Source of the DNA: Streptomyces fradiae ATCC 10745 = DSM 40063
Lineage (GTDB): Bacteria > Actinomycetota > Actinomycetes > Streptomycetales > Streptomycetaceae
DNA: 64,000 nt
Assembly (NCBI RefSeq): GCF_008704425.1
Contig: NZ_CP023696.1
Coordinates: 434,001 to 498,000, forward strand
Reading direction: 5' to 3'
Shown here one piece after another: positions 9,494 through 18,111 of this stretch. A program made the position numbers and the translations under genes. The notes below the pieces were generated by a model. That model worked only from the letters and a program-made list of their open reading frames with translations, was not told the DNA's origin and did no database searches. The first letter of the stretch is position 1. Each line of letters starts with the position of its first letter.

Positions 9494-10705
9494 TCAGTCC
9501 GGCCACACCCCGGAGGCGAGGAACTCGTCGAGCGTCGCCGTGTACGGGGCGATGTCCAGCCCCTGCTCTTCCAGCCACGCGTCCGAGTAGTACTTGTCCA
9601 GATAGCGCTCCCCCGGATCGCAGATCAGCGTGACGACGCTGCCGGTGCGGCCCTGCGCCACCATCTCCCCGACGATCTTCAGGGCGCTCCACAGGCCGGT
9701 CCCGGTCGAGCCGCCCGCCTTGCGGCCGATGGCGGTCTCCAGGGCGCGCACGGCGGCGACGCTCGCCGCGTCGGGGACCTTCATCATGCGGTCGACGGCG
9801 CCCGGCACGAAGCTGGGCTCCATACGGGGGCGGCCGATGCCCTCGATGCGGGAGCCGCAGTCGCTCACCGCGTCCGGGTCCTCGCGCGTCCACCCGTCGA
9901 AGAAGCAGGAGTTCTCCGGGTCCGGGACGCAGACGCGGGTGTCGTACTGCATGTAGTGGACGTAGCGGGCGATCGTCGCGGACGTGCCGCCGGTGCCGGC
10001 CGTGGCGACGATCCAGGCGGGCTCCGGGTACCGCTCCAGGCGCAGTTGCTGGTAGACGGACTCGGCGATGTTGTTGTTGCCCCGCCAGTCGGTGGCGCGC
10101 TCGGCGTAGGTGAACTGGTCCATGTAGTGGCCGCCGGTCTGCGCGGCGAGCGCGGCGGCCTCCTCGTACATGCGCCGCGAGTCGTCGACGAAGTGGCAGC
10201 GCCCGCCGTGGAACTCGATGAGGCGGATCTTCTCGGCGCTGGTGGTGCGCGGCATGACGGCGATGAACGGCACGCCGATCAGGCTCGCGAAGTACGCCTC
10301 AGAGACGGCGGTCGAGCCGCTGGACGCCTCGATGACGGGCTTGCCGGGGCGGATCCAGCCGTTGCAGAGCCCGTACAGGAACAGGGAGCGGGCGAGGCGG
10401 TGCTTGAGGCTGCCGGTGGGGTGGGTCGACTCGTCCTTGAGGTAGAGGTCGATGCCCCAGGACTCGGGGAGCGGGAAGCGCAGGAGGTGGGTGTCCGCCG
10501 ACCGGTTGGCGTCGGCCTGGACCTTCCGCACGGCGTCTTTCAGCCAGGACCGGTAGGCCGGATCACTGCGGTCGACGTCGATGGTCGCGAGGGGCGTCCG
10601 GGTCCTCGCCGCGGCGGTGCCGGGGGCCGCCGCCCCCGCGCCCGGGGCTTGCGCAGGGGCGCCGGCGTCCGGGCCGGCCGGCTCGGGCTGCTCAACGGTC
10701 GTCAC
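9494..10705 (-). CDS. cds1: PLP-dependent L-cysteine desulfhydrase, Cds1-like
   Basis: 403 residues of the cysteine synthase/beta-family type II PLP fold. The likely PLP lysine is K101 in [11 protein letters not shown]; the substrate/phosphate loops appear as [13 protein letters not shown] and [15 protein letters not shown]. The conserved [20 protein letters not shown] and [19 protein letters not shown] segments match actinobacterial Cds1, known in mycobacteria to split L-cysteine into pyruvate, ammonia and hydrogen sulfide. The N-terminal ~35 residues are Pro/Ala-rich and probably disordered. Start GTG has GAGGAG upstream. It is cytosolic and probably limits toxic cysteine. A plain cysteine synthase is less likely because of the longer sequence and these motifs. 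Confidence 0.82.
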   Translation of the reverse strand: MTTVEQPEPAGPDAGAPAQAPGAGAAAPGTAAARTRTPLATIDVDRSDPAYRSWLKDAVRKVQADANRSADTHLLRFPLPESWGIDLYLKDESTHPTGSLKHRLARSLFLYGLCNGWIRPGKPVIEASSGSTAVSEAYFASLIGVPFIAVMPRTTSAEKIRLIEFHGGRCHFVDDSRRMYEEAAALAAQTGGHYMDQFTYAERATDWRGNNNIAESVYQQLRLERYPEPAWIVATAGTGGTSATIARYVHYMQYDTRVCVPDPENSCFFDGWTREDPDAVSDCGSRIEGIGRPRMEPSFVPGAVDRMMKVPDAASVAAVRALETAIGRKAGGSTGTGLWSALKIVGEMVAQGRTGSVVTLICDPGERYLDKYYSDAWLEEQGLDIAPYTATLDEFLASGVWPD

Positions 10706-10909
10706 GGGCCACTCCTCGTCGTTCGCGTCCTGCGCGCCACGGTCCCCTCATGGGTCCCGCGACCGAACATACCTGCCCCACCTGGGCAAACGATGACTTT
10801 GACCCCTCATAGGCGCTGCTTGCAGACAGCTCGGCGGGCGGGCTGGTGCACGGCCGGGCGCACGTGCAGACTGGGCGTCCTGGAACGGTGCGAAGGGGGC
10901 GGCGGATCC

Positions 10910-11233
10910 ATGACTGAACCCGAATTCAGCGCCACGGGGGTACGCATCGAACGGTGGCCGCGGTCGCTCACGACGGCCGGCGAGGTGCGTATCGAGGGCG
11001 GCCGGCTGGCCCTGCTGACCAGCTACGGCCGGGAGATCGACAGCGCGCCGGTGCGGGCGGTCCGGGCGGGCCGGCCCTGGTTCGCGGCGTCCCGCGACGC
11101 GGCGGTCGCCACGCTCAACGGCGCCCGCTACCGCCTCACCATGGGGGAGCGCGCGATGCGGCCCGAGTCGGGCGCGACGCTCGCCGGGCGGTTCCTGGAG
11201 GCCGTGCGCAGGGCCGGCGGCCGCCGCGACTGA
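10910..11233 (+). CDS. Small conserved hypothetical protein
   Basis: 107 residues from an ATG with AAGGGGG 10-15 nt upstream. It starts MTEPEFSATGVRIERWPRS and contains GGRLALLTSYGREIDSAPVRAV in two pieces, RPWFAASRDAAVATLNGARY and a basic helical tail. The alternating hydrophobic pattern suggests a small all-beta domain followed by a helix, rather like PH- or YokE-type folds, but no family was recognised. Codon use is typical for the window, so it is likely real. It stands alone between divergent and distant neighbours. Confidence 0.6.
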   Translation: MTEPEFSATGVRIERWPRSLTTAGEVRIEGGRLALLTSYGREIDSAPVRAVRAGRPWFAASRDAAVATLNGARYRLTMGERAMRPESGATLAGRFLEAVRRAGGRRD

Positions 11234-11944
11234 CGACACCGCCCACCCCGCGCGCGAGCCGCCGGTTCCGACGAGGCGCCGTCGGGCGCGTGAGGCGCCG
11301 GCCCTGGCGCGAGGCCGGGTGCGCGGGCGCGGCTCCCGTCCGCGCGGCGCGTGCGCGGGCGCGTCACGGATTCGCCGACGCACGGGCGCGCGGGGGCGGG
11401 GCGGCACGCAGCACGCGGGCCCCGTCAGGACCGCCACGCGGCGTGCCGGGCGCGGGCGGCGGCTTCTCGGCACCCGCTCGTCCGGGCACACCGGGGCGTT
11501 CCCCGGCGCGGGGCGGCCGGGTCCCGGACTCGGGGCGGGGGTCCCTGCGAGCGGCCACGACCGGAGCACGCGCCCGCGGGGCCCGAGGGACGGGCCCCGT
11601 GAGAGCCCGACCGGGGCGGACCGCCGGACGCCGTGGTCCGCCGAGCCGGACGGACCACCGGACGCCGGGGCAGACGGTCCGCCGGACGCCGGGGCGTGCG
11701 GCCCGCCCGGACGCCGGGGTGTGCGGGAGCGGATGGGCTGCCGGGCTTGGTGGCGTGCGGGGCTGACGGTGCGTCTGCTCCGCGAGTTGCGAAGCGGTCC
11801 CCTCTGGTCCACGCTGGATTGACATCACCCAGGGTGAGTCGACGGTGACGCTGCGATCCAGCCCGTCGGTCCACGCGCCAGCCCACCCACTCCACTGGAT
11901 CCGATCCTCGTCTTCTTCCGGACCTACTTCGGGGAGTCGCAGCC
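11234..11944. other. Non-coding gap, ~710 bp, with CCGGACGCC repeats
   Basis: No gene with Streptomyces-like codon positions was found here; open frames exist on both strands but are Arg/Gly/Pro-rich shadows. CCGGACGCC occurs at 11624, 11658, 11682 and 11707. The last ~120 bp drop in G+C and probably hold the promoter for the ATPase gene at 11945. Confidence 0.5.
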
Positions 11945-12505
11945 GTGATCAGCCAGGCAATCAGCAGGCAGTGCGCGCTTGAACTCCAGGCACTGCCGTC
12001 GCGGATCGGTCAGGTCCGCAGAATCGTGTCGGCGCAACTGCGCTACTGGAACCTCGACCCCCTCATCGAGAAGGCGGTGCTCGGGGTCACCGAGCTCCTG
12101 ACCAACGTGCACCGGCACGCCACACCGGACAAGGTCTGCACGGTCGAGATCGAGTTCCTCCTCGACCGGCTCACGGTCTCCGTCCACGACCACGATCCGC
12201 GCCTCCCCGCCGTCGTGCACCTCCAGGAGGGGCCGGACCCGCTCGCCACGTCGGGGCGGGGGCTCGCCCTGATAGAGGCGGTCAGCGAGAGCTGGGGCGC
12301 GAGCCCGCGGGGCGACACGGGCAAGGTCGTGTGGTTCACGCTCCCGGCGCCCTCGGCCATGCCCGTGGGCATCCCGGCGGTTCCCGCCTACGGGGCCGCG
12401 GGCGGCGCCGCGTTCATGGAACCCGTGCCCTTCGGGGACGGGACCGAGGCGGCGGAGACCGTACGGGGCCAGGCCGCCGCCGCCCGGTCGGCCGTGGCGG
12501 GATGA
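11945..12505 (+). CDS. RsbW-like ATP-binding protein (GHKL/HATPase_c, anti-sigma type)
   Basis: 186 residues from a GTG with GGGGAG 8-12 nt upstream. The Bergerat fold is recognisable: N box VTELLTNVHRHA (Asn ~54), the G1-like DHDPRLP, then SGRGLALIEAVSESWG and GKVVWFTL. These small GHKL kinases act as anti-sigma factors or switch kinases toward STAS-domain partners; Streptomyces has dozens. No sigma factor or anti-anti-sigma gene is adjacent, so the partner is unknown. The C-terminal ~50 residues are Ala/Pro/Gly-rich and likely disordered. Confidence 0.85.
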   Translation: MISQAISRQCALELQALPSRIGQVRRIVSAQLRYWNLDPLIEKAVLGVTELLTNVHRHATPDKVCTVEIEFLLDRLTVSVHDHDPRLPAVVHLQEGPDPLATSGRGLALIEAVSESWGASPRGDTGKVVWFTLPAPSAMPVGIPAVPAYGAAGGAAFMEPVPFGDGTEAAETVRGQAAAARSAVAG

Positions 12506-12734
12506 CCGCGCGGCGGCCGCGTGACGCACGGCCGCCGGGCGGCCGCGGCACGGATGACCGCGGGAGGACCGCGGCGGGCTGACCGGAGGGCAGGCGGACG
12601 GAGCCGTCGCACCGCAGGTGCGGCGCCGGGGCGGGCGGGAGGTGCGGCGGGGCGGACCGGGACGGGCCCGCCCGCCCCGCCGCGTTCCCCGCCGCACACC
12701 CCGCCGCGTTCCCCGCCCCGCACCCGTGGACGTC

Positions 12735-12754
12735 TGTACCTACTGGTATGTACA
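12735..12754. promoter_or_regulatory. Probable TetR operator over the -10 region
   Basis: TGTACCTACTGGTATGTACA is a 20-bp palindrome with 8 of 10 half-site positions matching. It overlaps TACAGT (12751-12756), a -10 box that ends 6 nt before the ATG at 12763. A repressor bound here would block its own promoter, so autoregulation by the adjacent TetR protein is likely. Confidence 0.65.
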
Positions 12755-12762
12755 GTCCTTCC

Positions 12763-13329
12763 ATGACCACTTCCGAACGACTGGTCGACGCGACGCGCGA
12801 CCTGCTGTGGGAGCGCGGCTACGTGGGCACCAGCCCCAAGGCCATCCAGCAGCGGGCGGGTGCGGGCCAGGGCAGCATGTACCACCACTTCGCCGGGAAG
12901 TCCGACCTGGCGCTCGCCGCCATCCGCCGCACCGCCGCGGACCTGCGCGCGGCGGCCGAGCGGGCCCTGGGCGGCGAGGGCACGGCGTACGCGCGCGTGG
13001 AGGCGTACCTCCGGCGTGAGCGGGACGTGCTGCGGGGCTGCCCCGTGGGGCGGCTGACGATGGACCCGGACGTCGTCGCGGACGACGCGCTGCGCGCCCC
13101 GGTGGACGAGACCCTGGACTGGCTGCGGGGCCGGCTCGCGGACGTCCTGCGGGAGGGCGTCCAGGCGGGCGAGTTGGACCCGGCGCTGGACCCGGAGCGT
13201 ACGGCCGCGGCGGTCGTGGCCACCGTGCAGGGCGGCTACGTGCTGGCCCGCGCGTCGGGGTCGGCGGCCGCCTTCGACGCGGCGGTCGACGGGCTGCTGG
13301 CCCTCCTCGCGGGACGGCGGACCGCCTGA
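12763..13329 (+). CDS. TetR/AcrR family transcriptional regulator
   Basis: 188 residues. MTTSERLVDATRDLLWERGY opens the TetR helix-turn-helix, continuing TSPKAIQQRAGAGQGSMYHH and FAGKSDLALAAI; the C-terminal ligand domain includes LRGCPVGRLTMDPDVVADDA. The ATG at 12763 is preferred over one at 12748 because TACAGT lies exactly 6 nt upstream and the palindromic operator covers the earlier ATG, which indicates a leaderless transcript. The stop overlaps the following ATG (TGATG), so it is co-transcribed with the DUF4865 gene. It is probably an autorepressor that controls this pair; the ligand is unknown. Confidence 0.88.
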   Translation: MTTSERLVDATRDLLWERGYVGTSPKAIQQRAGAGQGSMYHHFAGKSDLALAAIRRTAADLRAAAERALGGEGTAYARVEAYLRRERDVLRGCPVGRLTMDPDVVADDALRAPVDETLDWLRGRLADVLREGVQAGELDPALDPERTAAAVVATVQGGYVLARASGSAAAFDAAVDGLLALLAGRRTA

Positions 13330-13913
13330 TGCACGCGACGCAGTACGAGATCACCCTGCCCGCCGACTACGACATGGGGATCATCCGCCACCGGGTGGCG
13401 ACGCGCGGGCACCTGCTGGACGACTTCCCCGGCCTCGGCCTGAAGGCGTATCTCGTACGGGAGCGGTCGGCGGGCGCACCGGTGAACCAGTACGCGCCGT
13501 TCTACCTGTGGGCGGCGCCCGAGGGCATGAACGCCTTCCTGTGGGGGCCCGGTTTCCAGGGGATCGTGGACGACTTCGGGCGGCCCGAGGTGCTCCACTG
13601 GGCGGGCGCGGCGTACGGCGAGGGGCCGGCGGCCGGCGCGGCGCCCCGGTACGCGGTGCGGCTCCGGGAGCGGATCGGCGCGCACGAGCCGCCCGCCGAG
13701 GCGGTGGCACGTGCGGTGGAGGCGCACGGGCGGCTCGTACGGGAGGACGGGCTGGTGGCGGCAGCGGTGGCCGTCGACCCCCGCCACTGGGAGCTGCTGG
13801 ACTTCAGCCTGTGGGCGGGCCCGGCGCCGCGGGGGGCGGGCGACGTGTTCCGGGTGCTGCACCTGTCCCAGCCCGGCCGTGCGTCGCTGCGGCGGGGACG
13901 GCACTGGGGCTGA
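13329..13913 (+). CDS. DUF4865 family protein
   Basis: 194 residues, starting MHATQYEITLPADYDMGIIR and continuing RVATRGHLLDDFPGLGLKAY and NQYAPFYLWAAPEGM. This matches the family DUF4865, frequently encoded beside a TetR regulator and sometimes a tautomerase-like protein. The sequence suggests a dimeric alpha+beta barrel-like fold with two similar halves, but no catalytic residues are established. It overlaps the tetR stop by one base, so it is translated in the same operon. Function unknown. Confidence 0.82.
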   Translation: MHATQYEITLPADYDMGIIRHRVATRGHLLDDFPGLGLKAYLVRERSAGAPVNQYAPFYLWAAPEGMNAFLWGPGFQGIVDDFGRPEVLHWAGAAYGEGPAAGAAPRYAVRLRERIGAHEPPAEAVARAVEAHGRLVREDGLVAAAVAVDPRHWELLDFSLWAGPAPRGAGDVFRVLHLSQPGRASLRRGRHWG

Positions 13914-14230
13914 GCGGTCGCCGCGTCCGGGGCGGCCGGTGTGTTCGCGGGGGCGGGGTGGCGCCGTCGGCGGCGGCGCGCCGGGCGGGAAGCGTCCCGG
14001 GGGCGGGGCGCGGGGGCCGGGGCGCGGGGGCGGGGCACGGGGCCGGGGCGCGGGGCGCGGGAGCGGCCGGGGCGCCGCCCTGGCGAGCCGGGGGCGCGCG
14101 CCGGTGTGGCGCACGCCCGCGCAGGCAATCCCCCGGCAAAAAGCGGGTCAGAAGACCATCAGCTGATCTGTGGATGTGGCCGGATCGGGCATGTATCCGC
14201 GGCCGGAAAGGGATCGGGCTGGGGGCGGGC
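13914..14230. other. Non-coding gap with dense G-runs
   Basis: Bases ~13998-14065 consist of repeated GGGG(C) and GCGGGG runs on the + strand, able in principle to form G-quadruplexes. The rest falls to lower G+C after 14110. No convincing gene was seen. Confidence 0.5.
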
Positions 14231-14497
14231 ATGCGCGATGGGGAGAAGGGTGCGGGGCGGCGGTGTCAGGTGGCCGACCCGAACGATCCGACCCCCTGTG
14301 AAGGGGAGGTCGCGGCCGTGACGGTCGTCACCGGCGACGGGAGGGAGGTCACCGGCTGCGTGCACCACAGCGCCCGCCAGCTGGCCAGCCTCCAGGGCTC
14401 CCGGCTGCACCCGATGGCGGCCCTGATGCCGTGGGCGGTGGACGTCTACTGCCGCGCCGCCGCGCTGACCCCGTTCCCCTGGGAGATCGGGCTCTGA
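14231..14497 (+). CDS. Small Cys/His-containing hypothetical protein
   Basis: 88 residues from the ATG at 14231; G-rich sequence upstream could serve as a ribosome site. It contains RRCQVADPNDPTPCEGE, then VTGCVHHSARQLASLQGSRL and a hydrophobic end, MPWAVDVYCRAAALTPFPW. Three cysteines and two adjacent histidines (C-x11-C, CVHH) could bind a metal such as zinc, though the spacing fits no classical finger that I recognise. It lies alone between a G-rich gap and a methyltransferase on the other strand. Confidence 0.55.
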   Translation: MRDGEKGAGRRCQVADPNDPTPCEGEVAAVTVVTGDGREVTGCVHHSARQLASLQGSRLHPMAALMPWAVDVYCRAAALTPFPWEIGL

Positions 14498-14655
14498 CGC
14501 GCCGTCCCGCGTCCTCCGGGGCGGGGCCGTCCTCGCGGCACGGCCACCGCGCCGCGCGGCCGGCCGGCGGCCGGTTCGCCTTCCGCCGGTCCGTCCTCCG
14601 GGGCGGGCAGGGCGCGCGGGACGGGCGGCCGGCGGGACAGGCGGGCGAGCGGGTG

Positions 14656-15420
14656 TCAGCCGACCGGGACCAGGGTCAGGTACGCCATGCCGAGGATGTC
14701 GCGGTAGCCGTCGAGCCAGGAGGAGCGCTGCCGGTCGACGCGCGCACGGGTCTCGGCGGCGGCGGGGTGGTCCGGGTGGGCCGCGAGCCAGACTTCGGCG
14801 TCGTAGCGGTACCCCGACTCGAACTGCTCCCACTCGTCCCGGTCGGCCGTCTCGATCCCGGCCGGCCGGAAGCCGGCCCCGACGGCCTCGTCGACGAGCG
14901 CGCCCAGGGTGCGGTGGTCGTCCTCGCGGGCGTCCGGCCACATCCGGGCCAGCTCCTCGGCGGTGGGGACGCGGTGCCAGAAACCCTCCCCCAGCAGCAC
15001 CCGCCCGCCGGGCGCCACCAGGCGCCGCAGCCCGCGCAGGGCCGCCGCCACGTCGTGCGGGCCGTCCGGGTCGCAGAGCGCCTGGCTGGAACCGAGGCAC
15101 AGCACAAGGTCGGCCGGTCCTCGCGAGGTGGCGAAGGCGGACTCCTCCACGAATCCGGCCCGCCCGTCGAGTCCCCGCCGCGCGGCCAGCTCCCGGCCGC
15201 GCGCGAGGTCCCGCGCGTCGACGTCCAGGCCGACCCCGGTCGCGCCGGGCGCGGCTTCGAGGATCCGCAGCAGGAACTCGCCCCAGCCGCACCCGATGTC
15301 GAGCACCGTCGCGGGCCGCGCGGCGGCGAGGGTCGCGACGAGCCGCCCGGCCCGCGCCTCGGACATCGGGCCGTGGAAGGCGAGGCGGGTGAGACGGGGC
15401 GGAAGATCGTCTGCGGTCAT
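14656..15420 (-). CDS. Class I SAM-dependent methyltransferase
   Basis: 254 residues. Motif I is VLDIGCGWGEFLLRIL (DIGCGWGEFL at 41-50), followed by the acidic loop GVGLDVDARDL, ADLVLCLGSSQAL and the post-motif VAPGGRVLLGEGFW. This is the typical order of a small-molecule methyltransferase. The acceptor is unknown; the tail DGYRDILGMAYLTLVPVG is a family-like C-terminus. The ATG at 15420 is chosen because longer upstream sequence is repeat-derived and TAGGGT lies 8 nt before it. It probably stands as a single gene. Confidence 0.85.
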   Translation of the reverse strand: MTADDLPPRLTRLAFHGPMSEARAGRLVATLAAARPATVLDIGCGWGEFLLRILEAAPGATGVGLDVDARDLARGRELAARRGLDGRAGFVEESAFATSRGPADLVLCLGSSQALCDPDGPHDVAAALRGLRRLVAPGGRVLLGEGFWHRVPTAEELARMWPDAREDDHRTLGALVDEAVGAGFRPAGIETADRDEWEQFESGYRYDAEVWLAAHPDHPAAAETRARVDRQRSSWLDGYRDILGMAYLTLVPVG

Positions 15421-15428
15421 GGCCCGGA

Positions 15429-15434
15429 ACCCTA
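15429..15434 (-). promoter_or_regulatory. -10 box TAGGGT, likely leaderless
   Basis: On the minus strand TAGGGT ends 8 nt before the ATG of the methyltransferase, with no ribosome site between. Confidence 0.4.
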
Positions 15435-15562
15435 CGCCGGAACACGCCCGGGACAGACGGGGTTTTCCGCCACCGCGGCCGCCTGCGCCAGAGCGGTGCG
15501 CGCACCGGAGGCGGGACGAGAGCCGATGACGGCAGCCGGGGCCGATGTGCGCCGCCGTCCCC

Positions 15563-15602
15563 CGGCGGCTCGGCGGCTCGGCGGCTCGGCGGCTCGGCGG
15601 CT
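15563..15602. repeat. 8-bp tandem repeat, five copies of CGGCGGCT
   Basis: Five perfect consecutive units occupy 15563-15602 in the gap between the methyltransferase and the ROK gene. The unit is not a multiple of 3, consistent with non-coding sequence and slippage. Confidence 0.85.
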
Positions 15603-15687
15603 CCGGGTGAGCGGCCCCGCCCACGCGGTCCGCCCGCAGGCCGGCGTACGCGCGGAGAGTGCCCGGCAGGCTGGGGACGGAACCGGC

Positions 15688-16920
15688 TCAGCTGTGGGCC
15701 AGGGGTCTGCCGAGCGCCGACAGGGGGTCGTCCAGGACCGGCTGCCAGGCCAGTTCGGCCGCGCCCGCCAGGCTGTTGTGGTCCAGGGTGCACGCCAGGA
15801 TCGGCACGCCCCCGCTGCGGCCCCACAGGCTGCGGTCGGCGACGACGGCGCGCAGCCGGTCCGGGTCCGCGGCCAGCAGTTCGCGGTGGAGCCCGCCCAG
15901 GATGATCCGGTCCGGGTTGAGGATGTTCACCAGGCCCGCGAGGCCCAGGCCCAGCCGGTCGACCAGCTCCTCGGTGGCGGCCCGGACCCCGGGGTCGTCC
16001 GGCTCGTCGCGCAGGAGGTCGCGGCACTGCTGGAGCAGGGACACCTCGGGCCCCGGCAGACGTCCGGCGGCCGTCAGGAAGGCGAGCGGGTCGGTCTCCA
16101 CGTCCAGGCAGCCGCGGCTGCCGCAGTGGCAGGGGCGGCCCGCCGGGTTGACGGTGAGGTGCCCCACCTCCAGGGCGAGGCCGGAGCTGCCGGTGTGGAG
16201 CCGTCCGTCGAGGACGAGGGCGCCGCCCACGCCCCGGTGACCGGTGGCGACGCAGAGCAGGTGCTGGGCGCCGCGGCCCGCGCCGTGCCGGTGCTCGGCC
16301 AGCGCGGCCAGGTTCACGTCGTTGCCCGCGAAGGCGGGCCCGTCGATCCCGGCGGCGCGGACCAGGTCGGCGAAGACGTCCCGCACGGGCGCCCCCGCGG
16401 GCCACGCCAGGTGGAGCGGGTTGAGGGCGGTGCCGTCCGGTTCGGCGACCGCGGAGGGGACGGCGAGGCCCGCGCCCACACAGCGGCGGCCGCTCTCCCG
16501 CAGCAGAGCCGCACCGGCCTCCACCACGGCCGCCAGCACCTGGGCCGGGTCGGCGGTGACCTCCAGGCAGCCGGGCGCCGTCGCCACGATCCGGCCGCCG
16601 AGGCCCACGAGGGCGGCCCTGAAGCCGTCGGCGTGGACCTGTGCGGCGAGGGCGACCGGGCCGTTCTCGTCGACCGTCAGCCGGTGCGAGGGCCGGCCCT
16701 GCGAACCGGCGGCGGCACCGGGGCGCGAGTCCACGCGGATCAGCCCGAGCGCCTCCAGTTCGGCGGCGACGGCGCCCGCCGTGGCCCGCGTGACACCCAG
16801 CTCGGCGGTGAGGACGGCGCGGGTCGGCGCCCGTCCCGTGTGCACCAGTTCCAGCGCCGGTCCGAGGGCGCCGCGGCCCCTGTCGAGCCGTGTCCGGGTG
16901 GTCGTCGCCTTGCCGTTCAT
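15688..16920 (-). CDS. ROK family transcriptional regulator
   Basis: 410 residues. An N-terminal winged helix (TRAVLTAELGVTRATAGAVA, then ELEALGLIRVD) is followed by the ROK sugar-kinase fold: ATGHRGVGGALVLDGRLHTG, the zinc-binding CHCGSRGCLDVE (~263-274) and PDRIILGGLHRELL. ROK regulators such as NagC/Mlc/XylR-type sense a sugar or sugar phosphate. The first phosphate loop of true kinases (DxGxT) is absent or degenerate here, which fits a regulator. No sugar operon is adjacent. The start is the ATG at 16920; a GAGACT box lies 7 nt upstream. Confidence 0.88.
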   Translation of the reverse strand: MNGKATTTRTRLDRGRGALGPALELVHTGRAPTRAVLTAELGVTRATAGAVAAELEALGLIRVDSRPGAAAGSQGRPSHRLTVDENGPVALAAQVHADGFRAALVGLGGRIVATAPGCLEVTADPAQVLAAVVEAGAALLRESGRRCVGAGLAVPSAVAEPDGTALNPLHLAWPAGAPVRDVFADLVRAAGIDGPAFAGNDVNLAALAEHRHGAGRGAQHLLCVATGHRGVGGALVLDGRLHTGSSGLALEVGHLTVNPAGRPCHCGSRGCLDVETDPLAFLTAAGRLPGPEVSLLQQCRDLLRDEPDDPGVRAATEELVDRLGLGLAGLVNILNPDRIILGGLHRELLAADPDRLRAVVADRSLWGRSGGVPILACTLDHNSLAGAAELAWQPVLDDPLSALGRPLAHS

Positions 16921-17411
16921 GGGGGCGAGTCTCCCATGATCCGGCGCCCGGGCCCGCCGGGCGGCCCGTTTCGGCCGCCCCGCCGCGGGTACTGCGGGCA
17001 GCGGTGGCGTACGGAGCGCCGGGCCCCGGTCACGGGGAACCGGCCACCGCGCGCGCCTGGACGCCGTCCCGGCCGCACGGGGGCCCCGGCCCTGCGGGGG
17101 CGGAGCTCCGGCCGCACGGCCGGACCACGGGGCGCACCGACGGCTCGCCACGGGCACAGGGCCGGGACTCCGGCTCGGGGTCGGGCCCGGGGACGAGCTC
17201 GCGCCCTGGCCCGGCGGGAACGCCGGCCCGGTCGGTCGTACGGCGACCCGGCAACGGTCGTACGGCGGCCGGGGACAGTACGGCGGTCGTACGGCGGCCG
17301 GTGGAACCGGGCCCCGGCGGCCGCGCCGCGGCGCGCCGTCGCCGGTCGCGGGTGGCGCCACCGGGACCGCGCGGTACGCGCGCGGCGCACTCGACACGGG
17401 AGGAGGCGCCG
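16921..17411. other. Divergent non-coding gap with GGTCGTACGGCG repeats
   Basis: This ~490-bp region separates the divergent ROK and HhH genes. GGTCGTACGGCG occurs at 17234-17245, 17256-17267 and 17285-17296. A strong AGGAGG sits just before the HhH gene start. No gene was found. Confidence 0.5.
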
Positions 17412-18080
17412 ATGACACCCTCCGGGGACGACCGGGCGACCGTGCGGGACCTGCTCGGCGAACACGGCCGCACCTACGCCGAGGAGGCGGGCATCCGGCT
17501 GAGGGACACCCCGCAGCCGCTCTACGAGCTGCTCGTCCTCGCCCACCTGCTGAGCGCCCGCATCCGGGCGGCGGCGGCCGTCGCCGCGGCCCGCTGCCTG
17601 TTCGACGACGGGATGCGCGACGCCCGCGCCATGCGGGACGCCACCTGGCAGCGGCGCGTGGACGCGCTGGGCCGGGGCGGCTACCGGCGCTACGACGAGC
17701 GGACGTCCACCCAGCTCGGCGAGGCCGCCGAGCTGGTGCTCGACCGGTACGGCGGCGACCTGCGGCGGATGCGCGACGCGGCCGGGGGCCGGCCGGAGCG
17801 CATCGGCGAGCTGCTGCGGGAGGTGCCGGGTATCGGCCCGGCGGGCGCGGCGATCTTCCTGCGCGAGGTCCAGGGCGTGTGGCCCGGTGTGGCGCCGTAC
17901 CTGGACGGCAGGGCGCTGGACGGGGCGCGCCGCCTCGGGCTGCCCGCCGCTCCGGAGAAGCTGGCCCGGCTGGTGAGGGAGGAGGAACTGCCGTCGCTGG
18001 CTGCGGCGCTGGTCCGGGCCGCGCTCGACCGCCATGTGGTGCGGGACGTGGAGGAAGCACGCGCGCGCCACGCCGCCTAG
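17412..18080 (+). CDS. Helix-hairpin-helix (endonuclease III-like) protein
   Basis: 222 residues from an ATG 6 nt after AGGAGG. A mostly helical protein with an HhH motif, LLREVPGIGPAGAAIF (~134-149), followed by LREVQGVWPGVAPYLDGRA, which aligns with the HhH-GPD region of endonuclease III. The catalytic lysine that normally sits in the hairpin is not seen, although the downstream aspartate (YLDGR) is. No Fe-S cysteine cluster is present. DNA binding is likely; glycosylase activity is doubtful. The next small gene follows after 31 nt with its own ribosome site, so the two may form an operon. Confidence 0.75.
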   Translation: MTPSGDDRATVRDLLGEHGRTYAEEAGIRLRDTPQPLYELLVLAHLLSARIRAAAAVAAARCLFDDGMRDARAMRDATWQRRVDALGRGGYRRYDERTSTQLGEAAELVLDRYGGDLRRMRDAAGGRPERIGELLREVPGIGPAGAAIFLREVQGVWPGVAPYLDGRALDGARRLGLPAAPEKLARLVREEELPSLAAALVRAALDRHVVRDVEEARARHAA

Positions 18081-18111
18081 GCGTGGGCCGTCACCTGCGG
18101 GGAGGACCCGG

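Noticed and set aside
5106..9893. A 1595-codon minus-strand open frame across the hydrolase and deoR region
   Set aside because: It crosses several real genes on both strands in another frame, has repetitive Arg/Pro composition and no recognisable domain.
11234..11944. Several 70-350-codon frames in the gap
   Set aside because: All are Arg/Pro/Gly-rich with no third-position bias in the right frame and no ribosome sites; they appear to be composition artefacts.
12748..12762. Upstream ATG for the first TetR gene
   Set aside because: It lies inside the operator and -10 box; the ATG at 12763 has the leaderless spacing.
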